A stretch of DNA of 64,000 nt from Glandiceps talaboti (Eukaryota > Hemichordata > Enteropneusta > Spengelidae), in NCBI RefSeq assembly GCF_964340395.1, contig NC_135567.1, positions 4,278,399 through 4,342,398 of the forward strand, written 5' to 3'. Below are positions 32,577 through 42,174 of the stretch, in pieces; the first letter of the stretch is position 1, and every line of letters starts with the position of its first letter. The notes under the pieces are model-generated. The model did no database searches. It saw only the letters and a list, made by a program, of their open reading frames with translations, and had not been told where the DNA came from. Both the position numbers and the translations under genes were made by a program.

Positions 32577-32770
32577 ATAGCTGTTGCTAAGGGCATAGTC
32601 ATGGTTGCTATGGCCAATTGGGTCAAAATATTTTTAACAAATCTGCAGAATAACATATCTGGAAACATCAGACCAAATTTCAGTCTCACTGACCAAGAAC
32701 TTTTTGGGACATACATTTTTGACCAAAATTAACATTTTTACACAAAGTTTGCATATCATGGATGATATCA
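32577..32770 (+). mobile_element. Helitron-like repeat H1 fragment
   Basis: GCTGTTGCTAAGGGCATAGT, AAATCTGCAGAATAACAT, CCAAATTTCAGTCTCACTGA and TTTTTGACCAAAATT match the middle of H1 (8,940-9,080). It runs straight into the 54-bp minisatellite. Confidence 0.55.
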
Positions 32771-32774
32771 TTAT

Positions 32775-33262
32775 ATATAGTCAAGATACTGTGTTTGGTA
32801 GTCTATATACCCTTGACTACTGACAATTTGGTAGTTAGGATACTGTGTTTGGTAGTCTATATACCCTTGACTACTGCCAATTTAGTAGTCAAGATACAAT
32901 GTTTGGTAGTCTATATACCCTTGACTACTGCCAATTTGGTAGTCAAGATACAATGTTTGGTAGTCTATATACCCTTGACTACTGCCAATTTAGTAGTCAA
33001 GATACAATGTTTGGTAGTCTATATACCCTTGACTACTGCCAATTTAGTAGTCAAGATACAATGTTTGGTAGTCTATATACCCTTGACTACTGCCAATTCG
33101 GTAGTCAAGATACAATGTTTGGTAGTCTATATACCCTTGACTACTACCAATTTAGTAGTCAAGATACAGTGTTTGGTAGTCTATATACCCTTGACTACTG
33201 CCAATTTGGTAGTCAAGATACAATGTTTGGTACTCTATATACCCTTGACTACTGCCAATTTT
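32775..33262 (+). repeat. 54-bp minisatellite, ~9 hairpin-forming units
   Basis: Unit: GGTAGTCTATATACCCTTGA, CTACTGCCAATTT, then GTAGTCAAGATACAATGTTT. Each unit contains CTTGACTAC and, ten bases on, GTAGTCAAG: a 9-bp perfect stem. Units differ at very few positions. Because 54 is a multiple of three, two long frames (169 and 139 codons) appear; the periodic translation and the DNA-level repeat explain them. Confidence 0.95.
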
Positions 33263-33861
33263 GAGCCCTGATTATACATATAGTTAAACAGAGATTACAA
33301 GTTACAACATTTTGTCACATTTGTGTAAGCAGCCACTTGGGTGATGATATTAATAACATTATTAATATTCATTGTGTTAGGGAGTTAAATCATCAGGTGA
33401 TTCATTGTTCATTGTGTTAGGGGGTTAGAGATGATTTGATATCACACTGGCACTCAATCTATATTATAATGTGCTAGTCTGATTCTCTACTGCAATTATT
33501 TTGAACGTGTGATTTTCATAACTTTATATTTTCGCCAAGTTAAATTACATATTTCATTTTCAATATACATGGGTATCTACAAACTTAAAGACACATTTTG
33601 AAATGATTATTTTCACCCCCCCCCCCCACTAAATGGATAGAAAACTGTCATTTAAGTAACCCTTGATCGGATCTCCTACATTCTCAAATTCTCAAACCTT
33701 AGACAAATAGTTCACTTTTCACCTTTGGTCACAGTTATGAAAGAAACACAAAGTGATAAACATAGGTAGGCCAAACAATTATACCAGTTTCTGTTTGATT
33801 CAGTTAAATTTATGAAATAATAATTGCAAAATATAAAATGCTTCCTTATGTACATTGTATA
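33263..33861. other. no gene recognised
   Basis: Non-coding; a direct repeat of TTCATTGTGTTAGGG occurs near 33,367 and 33,408, and a C-run at 33,617-33,628. Confidence 0.45.
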
Positions 33862-34410
33862 TCTTAGTAACAAGTGAAGGTCCAAGTACAAAATGTATAT
33901 ATTGTATATCTTATTAACCCGTGTAGGTCTAAGTACAGAATATATATTCTATATCTTAGTAGGCAGTGAAGGTCTAAGTACAGAATATATATTCTATATC
34001 TTAGTAGGCAGTGAAGGTTTAAGTACAAAATATATATTGGAAATCTTATTAACCAGTGAAGGTCTAAGTACAAAATATATATTGGAAATCTTATTAACCA
34101 GTGAAGGTCTAAGTACAAAATATATATTGGAAATCTTATTAACCAGTGAAGGTTTAAGTACAAAATATATATTGTATATCTTAGTAGCCAGTGAAGGTGG
34201 AGGTCTAAGTACAAAATATATATTGGAAATCTTAGTAACCAGTGAAGGTCTAAGTACAAAATATATATTGGAAATCTTAGTAACCAGTGAAGGTCTGAGA
34301 ACAAAATGGGCATTGTACATAAGTATTAACTAGGTGAGGTCTGGGAACAAATGTGTATATTGTGTGCATTAACCTGCCAAGGTCTAAGAACAAAATGTAC
34401 TTTGTATGAC
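33862..34410 (+). repeat. 45-bp minisatellite, ~12 units
   Basis: Unit AAGTACAAAATATATATTGG, AAATCTTATTAACCAGTGAA, GGTCT; units toward both ends diverge. One unit carries an extra GGTGGA near 34,195. Long frames on both strands result from the 45-bp period. Confidence 0.95.
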
Positions 34411-34860
34411 CTAATATACAAGCAAAACAGAGACTGCTGAGGTCATGAATTTGACCTTCACTGTTGAGAACATTTAGAGATGAAGATCTCAATATGAATG
34501 GATTTCAGTATTGGTCATATCCTTGTCTTGGTGGATGTTCTACAAGATTGGACAGTCACTGATCATCAGAGTTAGTGTTACCTAATGTTTGACAGGAGGC
34601 CACTGAAGACCAAGAGAGAGTGAGAAGGGTGTGGTGGAGATCGAGAGATACATGTGTATATGCTTGTATAAATTTAACCTTCACAGTTAAGAACAATAAG
34701 AGATGGATGGAGATTTCAATATGAATGCATTTCACTGTTGGTGGCGTTGGCAATGGACAACACTGGACACATTAAAGATGTAGTGTTATTTAGTATTTGG
34801 ATCCTTTGGGTTACAGTGTGTTGCAGTGTCAAGTCAATCTAGTGAAAATGTTATTTTAGT
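34411..34860 (+). repeat. diverged ~235-bp tandem duplication
   Basis: GACCTTCACTGTTGAGAACA..GATCTCAATATGAATGGATT (from ~34,454) recurs as AACCTTCACAGTTAAGAACA..GATTTCAATATGAATGCATT (from ~34,676). No gene. Confidence 0.5.
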
Positions 34861-35094
34861 GCATCTTGATCAGAATTTTATACTGAACAACATATCAAAA
34901 GTCTAGGGAAATCTACTCGTAGGGCTAAAATGAGTTTTGAATAATTAGCATAATTATAAAATACTCTGTATGTAAAAACCCATGCAAGTAACAAGTCTAT
35001 GGATAGCTCTGAGGATGGGTAATAATTGCTCTCACTAGTATTTTGACTGGAACCTAATAAAGATGTGTTAAGTACAAATATACAGCCAGGAATA

Positions 35095-35390
35095 CCTACA
35101 TGTATCAAGTCACCACCTGTTTGACTAAATCTTACCACCAGTAACTTTACTTGTGACCTGAGATGAAGCATCAACTCCGGATCGTTTCACAGAACAGTCT
35201 GTTGATAATTTTGTAGGATCCTTTGGTTGCAGTCTGTGTGTTACCTTGGGTACACTAGTATTAAACTTGTCTGATCAAGTCACCATCTGTTAGACTTTAC
35301 CACCAGTAACTTTACAAAGTTTACTAGTGACCTGAGATGAAGTGTCAATTCATGGCCGATTCACCCAACACTCTATCAACTATGTATACT
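35095..35390 (+). repeat. diverged ~175-bp tandem duplication
   Basis: ATCAAGTCACCACCTGTTTG..CCAGTAACTTTACTTGTGAC..GAGATGAAGCATCAA recurs as ATCAAGTCACCATCTGTTAG..CCAGTAACTTTAC..GAGATGAAGTGTCAA. Confidence 0.6.
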
Positions 35391-37256
35391 ACAACAAGAT
35401 TATCTATAGTATAACTGGGAGTGCCCTATCATCCAAATAAATAACATTAACTGAGACTGAGTGCCCCTATCATCCATTGGGACTGAGTTGTGTGGTTCCG
35501 GTTACATTCAAGGTGGAGTAGATAGATTTATTATTTTAGTATTTTTTTTTTTCTGTATGAGTGTCTAGTTCAGGTTTTCCATTGTTTTCCAAATGGTCTC
35601 TGTGTTGTTTATTTCTTCCTATCAGATTTACAGCCATAACAGATTAGAAGAACAGTTTTATTTTGTCTTTTTAAGTTTATGTGAGTTTCTGGGTTCATTA
35701 TTTCTCGTGAGACTTCACAGTTTTTGCGACTTTATTATTTTTTCTCGAATACGTAAAAAAGGTTTAGCTTCTGCAGTGAAAGCTAGGTTGGTGGTTGGGC
35801 AACCGGAACCAAACAATTATTTTTATTTGGCCATTATTCATCCTCATGTACATCCTGTACTACACAATGCATATATTACAAATCTATCTGTGTAAGACTG
35901 AGACAGTGAGAATGAAATGAAACAAAACTTAATATCCAGTAGTAGTAGTAGTAGTAACAGAATGACATGATAAACTACACCTCAAGAAGTGTTTTTCTAA
36001 AGAACTACTGATATATACTCAGGTATTTTATTGGGGGTTCCAATCAAGATATCATAATTTTACTAGATTAAGGCCCCTGGTTTCCAGCAAAATGAATGCA
36101 CATGATACTAGCGATATGCAACTCTATGAAATTTTACTATATTAAGACCTCAATTACTGGGGTTTTAATAAAAAATAATGTACACAATACTAGTATGCAA
36201 CTCTATGTAAATTTTACCAGATGTCCCCCATCTTGTTTATGCACATTTGCTGCATAGAGATTTGGTTATCTTTTCGCTACGTTACTTGACTGTCTGGAAA
36301 CCATGGTAACTAAAATGGGGAAATGTCACAAAACTGGCAGAGTTTTCCATATATTTTACCATGGCAATATATTCGTTGGCGAGTGTCACCGTGCTTTGTT
36401 TTGTGATGTTTTCCACCTGACCAACCAACCAATCAACCAACCAACCAACCAACCATTCCTGCCGTGTCTCACATCACTCATCTTAATTCATACCCTGCTG
36501 TATATAGGTTACATAGGTTGACAACCCCCTGCATAGATACTATGATGAATACAAGACAGTGCCAACATGTTCTCCTGAATGGCTAGTAGATGGCTTTACA
36601 AACTATCAATACCTGTTTGGGGGCCAGCGACCAATTTTACAGGTCACCTATACTTTTCATCACTTCCCAAGGGAATAGAAAAAATATTCTGTGTATAATA
36701 ACTAACAAAAAGCCTGTACGCATGTCTATTTGACCTTTGACCTAACATCTCATTTGACCTTTGACCTTATCAGCTGTTTGTTTAGTACACAGCTTTACAT
36801 GTTTTGTCTATACATATATAGTAAACAGCTGACTGTCTAAGTTCACTAAGTGACATACATGTAATTTTAGTTCAAATAAAATGTTTCAATATTTCATAGG
36901 TATTTGATTAGCCTGTGATCAGAATGGGTTATTAATCTTAACTTGCAGATTGAAAGCTTGATTTGTCATCACAAGGGCTGGACAAGATTGACAAGAGTAC
37001 AATTATGGTTCAATCCTTGCCCACTAATTTTAGTCAAAGAATTGGCAGTGGTGAGGCTCACACCACCAACATACAGAAATCAAAGCTGACCAATTTATTA
37101 AAACAATCACTTCATTCCAATAAACTATAGTGCTATTAAGTTCACAACAATGTTTAATATAATTATATAGTATAACTTGTAAGTTACCTGAATTATTAAT
37201 ATTTCACATTCCTTGCGTTGTTTTCTCCTTATACACTCTGTTCTACATTCTTAACT
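35391..37256. other. no gene recognised
   Basis: A 100-codon plus-strand frame at 35,593-35,895 is preceded by a T-rich tract but has no recognisable motif; I do not call it. An (AACC)n tract lies at 36,419-36,455. The remainder is AT-rich and unassigned. Confidence 0.45.
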
Positions 37257-37682
37257 AATTTTTCTCTGTTTGTTCACTGTATCTGGGGCAGGAACCAGGA
37301 CACTAATTTTTCTGTGTTTGTTCACTATATCTGGGGCAGGGACCAGGACACTAATTTTCCTGTGTTTGTTCACTGTATCTGGGGCAGGGACCAGGACACT
37401 AATTTGTATGTGTTTGTTCACTGTATCTGGGGCAGGGACCAGGACACTAATTTTTCTAGATGTTTCTTGCATTTGGGTAGGGACCAGGACACTAATTTTT
37501 CTAGATGTTTCTTGCATTTGGGTAGGGACCAGGACCCTAATTTTTCTCTGTTTGTTCACTGTATCTGGGGCAGGGACCAGGACACTAATTTTTCTAGATG
37601 TTTCTTGTATTTGGGTAGGGACCAGGACCCTATAATTTTTCTCTGTTTGTTCACTATATTTGGTGCATGAACCAGGACACCA
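37257..37682 (+). repeat. ~48-bp minisatellite, ~9 units of two types
   Basis: Each unit contains GGGACCAGGACACTAATTTT. The second half is either CTGTGTTTGTTCACTGTATC (type 1, 48 bp) or CTAGATGTTTCTTGCATTTG (type 2, ~45 bp). Types are mixed along the array. Long frames on both strands are by-products. Confidence 0.95.
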
Positions 37683-37821
37683 CACACCTACCAATGACTC
37701 AATGATGTTGAAGTACCTGTTAGTGATCATAAATGACTGGAAAGAATTCAACCTATTTTACAAAAGTTCAATGATACTGTACCGTACACTGACAATACAA
37801 TGTATGTCAATAATAAATAAA

Positions 37822-38331
37822 ACAAGTCATTGATGAGAATGACATATCCCCGCTATGATTGGGTTTTAAGGAATTATCACTGCCAGGCGGCCATATTGGA
37901 TCATATCACAACAACAATGAATATGCACATGTATGTCATAGATCACTGTCCTAATACCAACTTTGAATGAGATCTGTTCAAGCATGTCTGAGTTATGGCT
38001 TTGGACATGGAAAATTCACAAACAAAATGGCTGCCAGGCAGCCATACTGGATCGTATCACGACGATAATGGATATGCACATGTATGTCATAGAACACTGT
38101 CCTAATACCAACTTTGAATGAGATCTTTTCAAGCATGTCTGAGTTATGGCTTTGGACATGGAAAATTCACAAACAAAATGGCTGCCAGGCAGCCATATTG
38201 GATCGTATCACAATAACAATGAATATGCACATGTATGTCATAGAACACTGTCCTAATACCAACTTTGAATGAGATCTGTCAAGCATGTCTGAGTTATGGT
38301 TTTGGACATATAAAAATCAAAAACAAAATGG
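37822..38331 (+). mobile_element. repeat family P2, copy 2 (truncated)
   Basis: Head block plus about three ~151-bp units, ending abruptly at AAAATGGCT where an integrase gene fragment begins. The GGAC tract and terminal hairpin are missing. Confidence 0.7.
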
Positions 38332-38511
38332 CTCTTCTGGGATTCCATATCGAGCAAAGGGCTGTTTTGTTTTCCTTATAACTGTTGAGGATTTGGTGTC
38401 TGGAAGTTTATCCAGTTCATAAAATTCGCAATAGTAATCAACAGTTACCAAGTAGTCTCAATTATCATAGGTAAACAAATCGGATGCTACCTGTTGCCAT
38501 GGTCTGTGTGG
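38332..38511 (-). pseudogene. Ty3/gypsy-type integrase fragment (inverted copy)
   Basis: Reverse complement matches 60,020-60,199, covering the integrase region from PW..V to the FARYGI block, with a few substitutions. Only ~180 bp is present and it includes at most one catalytic Asp. It abuts the truncated P2 repeat on its left. Not functional. Confidence 0.8.
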
Positions 38512-38597
38512 AACAAAACAAAATGAATATTAACGATATAATATAATAATATATAACTTTAAATTATTGCCATTTGCATAAAATGCATTGGAAATTG
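38512..38597. other. short AT-rich spacer, nothing recognised
   Basis: Separates the integrase fragment from the duplicated fold-back segment. Confidence 0.4.
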
Positions 38598-38762
38598 TGC
38601 TACTAAATGCCCAGCCCACTGCACTCATCTCAAACCGGAGTCATACCACAGGGAGCCCAGGAATGGTGTTATAAACAAACAAACAAACAAACAAACAAAC
38701 AAACAAATAAATAAATAAATAAATAAATAAATAAACAGATAAATAAATAAATAATAAATGAA

Positions 38763-38801
<39 letters not shown>

Positions 38802-39190
38802 AAATAAACAGAAAAACCTAAATAAATATACATGGGATTCTAAAGTAATGGATAACTATCAATAAACATATATGTATGTATATACCGGTCTCTGAATGAG
38901 AGAATATAGGATATATTTCTATATATACCATCTATATGTTGTTAGTATAAATAGGATATATAGAAACAAATAGTCTATTATTTCAATAGTATACAGACAT
39001 GTATATACATATAGACATGTTTATAGACAGTTATCCACAAGTTTAAAATGATCTTTCATGGCATGCATATTTATTTATTTATTTTTTTTTTTTTATTTAC
39101 TTGTTTGTTTGTTCGTTCGATTGCAACATGGTTCCTGTGCTCCCTGTGCACATACATGAAGTAGTGGGTTCTTACCTGTGTCAGTAATAA
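38598..39190. mobile_element. fold-back element with long inverted repeats
   Basis: The left arm reads CACAGGGAGCCCAGGAA, TGTT, (AAAC)n, (AAAT)n, GGATAACTATCAATAAACAT. The right arm, reverse complemented, reads CACAGGGAGCACAGGAA, TGTT, an AAAC tract, an A/T tract and GGATAACTGTCTATAAACAT. Arms are ~250 bp, diverged, around a central ATATATAGAAA-type palindrome. No coding capacity: a MITE or Foldback type. A second copy lies at 54,222-54,800. Confidence 0.7.
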
Positions 39191-39550
39191 TTTCAGTACT
39201 AAACTGATAATTTACTAAAACCCCAATTTGTTCTTGTTTTATAACATACACATATATTTAATTTTGTTCTTCACATTTTTGCACTGGCATTTTTTAATAA
39301 GACTGTTGATATTACATTGCACCATGCCTTGATATCATTGAGTTGAGCCCAAAATGTTGACCAATGCTTGAATTTCATGGTATTTTACTAGCCTATACTT
39401 TAGTTTACTATTAAGTTAAATGGAAATACTCAACTGACATTTTCCTATACCATTAAAACAGATTCACATTTATTGAGCAGATTGGGTTGAAATTTAATGG
39501 GAACATTCATAGTACATGATTAACCCATCAGTGATATGCAAATTACAGGT
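38598..39550 (+). repeat. ~950-bp direct repeat flanking the satellite, left copy
   Basis: Matches 54,222-55,169 in the same orientation, offset about 15.6 kb. It contains the fold-back element (38,598-39,190) and ~360 bp beyond it (GTACTAAACTGATAATTTAC, ACATTTATTGAGCAGATTGG, GATATGCAAATTACAGG). The two copies diverge abruptly after ACAGGT. Confidence 0.85.
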
Positions 39551-40084
39551 TGTTGCTAAGGGTGTAGTCATGGTTGCTAGGGCCAATTTTGTCAAATTGC
39601 AGAATAACACTTTCAGAAACATCTCACCAAGTTTCAGATTCATTAACCAAGTACTTTTAGATATACGTTTTTGATCAAAAATGAACATTTTTACACCTAA
39701 TTTGCATATCACTCATAGAATCATTGTGTGCTTAATATTTCTTTGACCATACATCCCTAGATGCATTCCCGTTAAATTTCAGCCAAATCTGCTCAGTGGT
39801 TTTGGAATTATAGATTTTTGACCAAAAAGACACATTTCAGCCCTAATTTGCATATCACTGATTCTTAGTAAAACACCCTGGAGAATCTTTCAACTAAATT
39901 TCACCCCGATCTGCCCTGTAGTTTTTGAGTTTAAGTTTTTTGACCAAAAATCACATTTTTTGACTCAAATCATAAACCGATGGTAAGATCATTTTGATTT
40001 GATCAATTTCCCAACTAGGCACCCAAAGTAATGGACACACCAAATATCATGGCAATCGGTGCAGCGTTTTTTGACTTTAACTCG

Positions 40085-40148
<64 letters not shown>

Positions 40149-40245
40149 GAGAGAGAGAGAGAGACAGAGAGACAGAGAGACAGACAGACACCGTGTGATC
40201 CCTATGGCACTACTGAACCTCAGTTCAGTTGTGCTAATAAAATCA
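39440..40245 (+). mobile_element. Helitron-like repeat H1 copy
   Basis: Partial core (GGTTGTTGCTAAGGGTGTAG near 39,548), ~135-bp TTTTTGACCAAAA units, (AC)n then (GA)n/(GACA)n (40,087-40,190), hairpin ACTGAAC-CTCA-GTTCAGT and end TGTGCTAA (40,230-40,237). Its first ~110 bp overlap the satellite-flanking direct repeat. Confidence 0.6.
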
Positions 40246-41215
40246 CATGCAGGTCTCTCATGTTTATATTTCTCTGCACAGAGAGAGTTTCTGACAAAGT
40301 GCCACATGGGAAAAGTCAGGCTAAAAAATCCATACAGTTTGATTCAAGTGTCTGTAGGCTAAACAATTAAGAAATATTATTCAGTCAGTGTGCTGTGACC
40401 AAAATATGTCCCTACACATCTTAGACATAATTTAATTATACATACTTATGAAGTCATGTGTGAATCTGAAATTTGACACACAAAAAAGAGTAAACAGAAA
40501 TACCACTGAGTATGACTGTGTACCATGTTATATGTACATGTACATGTCAAATACACATCTGTATGGACAACACCATAAGTCGGTAAATTATGATTGGATG
40601 GCATGGCTCACACATACTTTGGCTACCATGGTTACAAGATTAGACAGTAATTAGAGGCAATTTTAGACTAAATAACTGTTTATATACATATACTAAAACC
40701 TGGGCTGAACCATAGGGCTGCACAAAGCAATGAGCCAGGCTCTGTGGTTGAATTCATGGGCTGGGCTGCTGGGATGGGCACCTGGACTCTTGACAAATGA
40801 AACTGAAATACTGTCAATAAAATGGACCTTACACTACTGTAAAAGTCATTTTCTTTTTGTCTGCTATTCCTTGAAGCACTGATACAAATATTGAAGTCAA
40901 ATTAGGGAATACTTACTATTTATTAGGGGGCATTTCTCATAACACTTTTTGTTTCCTATATAAGGGAATGACCATATTGATGGAGAGGATACAATAATCA
41001 GGGCTGAAATTTGGAAAAAAATTACCCAGCTTGAAGTACAAATTTTGGCAGTATATTTGGATAGTGTAACATCTACAGATAGGCCTTCAGAAAACTGATG
41101 TTGCCCCTCTGGATTCTCTTGTGCAAACTCACTATACTTCTATCAGATATGACTGGTAAAGCTGTAAGTCAGTCAGAATATAGCCAAACATACAATCTTT
41201 CAAAAAAACATGAAA
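40246..41215. repeat. unassigned; contains R4 repeat at 40,820-40,995
   Basis: Related to 11,480-11,760 (ATTTCTCATAACACTTTTTG, GAATGACCATATTGATGGAG). No gene recognised elsewhere. Confidence 0.4.
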
Positions 41216-42174
41216 AAGTATATATGAAGTTGCTTTATACCCTAGCAACAAAACTGTTACCAAGACAACTGCTGTCAATATCCCCAACTACACCAAAAGT
41301 GTTAATATACTAATCTGAAAGTGCTATTGATATGATGTAAATGTTTGTATATAATGTTTTGGGGACAAGCAATTCACTGATTACATGATTATTTCGATCC
41401 AAGGTCAAGGTCATTGTCAAAAAAATTCAAGGTCATCTTACTTTTTTGCAAAAATTAAAACACTGTCGGAATCTTTTCTATTGCTAACATCAGACATGTA
41501 CTTTACAGATGAAAATCGCTCAGAAAATAGCGAATGATATAGTTTTTTTAGAAAAATAAATCAAAGGCATATGCGGAGTTGTTTTTATTATAAACTTCTG
41601 TTACCAAGACAACTGGTATTGGGATCACCAAAATGTAAAATTACTGAATATCGAAGTGCCACAGATATGATGCAAGTGTCTATATATTAATTTTAGAGGA
41701 CGGGCAACTCACTTATCACCTGATCTTTTCGATCCAAGGTCAAGGTCATAGTCTAATTACAAGGTCACCACAATTTTTCACTTTTATCGAAACACCCACA
41801 TTAGTTTTTTGCTATAAACTACTGCAGACTTGACCTGTAAGGCCACAAATCAGATTGCAAATTATATAGTCTGTCATAAATATTGCAGCAAAGGTATATT
41901 TCGGGTTAACTTACTATGGGATAAGGGAACTGGCACCTTACAACCAAGTACTAAACTAAGACAGCTACTCATACTTTATTGACATCTAACACAGAAAAAC
42001 GTTCAACATTCATTACATATTGCCTCGAATTTGATATTGACAATCATTTGATTGGTAAATTAGGAAAATATAGGATTGGTTAGTAAACTAGTAAAAAAAT
42101 TTTTTAACTTGAGATTAACTAATTTGACTTAACTTTATTGTTTATGAAGATTACAGTCAAGATCCCAAATAGGA
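41216..42174 (+). repeat. ~336-bp diverged tandem repeat R5, left flank of the satellite
   Basis: Units near 41,220 and 41,560 share GTTACCAAGACAACTG, AGTGC(Y)A..GATATGATG(C/T)AA, a GGACRRGCAA(C/T)TCACT block and TTCGATCCAAGGTCAAGGTC. A further degenerate unit starts near 41,860 and is interrupted by the 17-bp satellite; related sequence resumes after it at 52,909. Confidence 0.6.

Noticed and set aside
32762-33271. 169-codon repetitive protein
   Set aside because: Frame kept open by a 54-bp tandem repeat; a second frame is open too, and the DNA-level conservation is equal at all codon positions.
35593-35895. 100-codon frame with hydrophobic stretches
   Set aside because: No recognisable domain, poor start context, no splice support; likely chance.
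37218-37751. 150-166-codon frames on both strands
   Set aside because: By-products of the ~48-bp minisatellite; open on both strands and in two frames.
40059-40370. 103-codon frame with His/Thr and Glu/Arg repeats
   Set aside because: Produced by (AC)n and (GA)n tracts at the end of a Helitron-like repeat.
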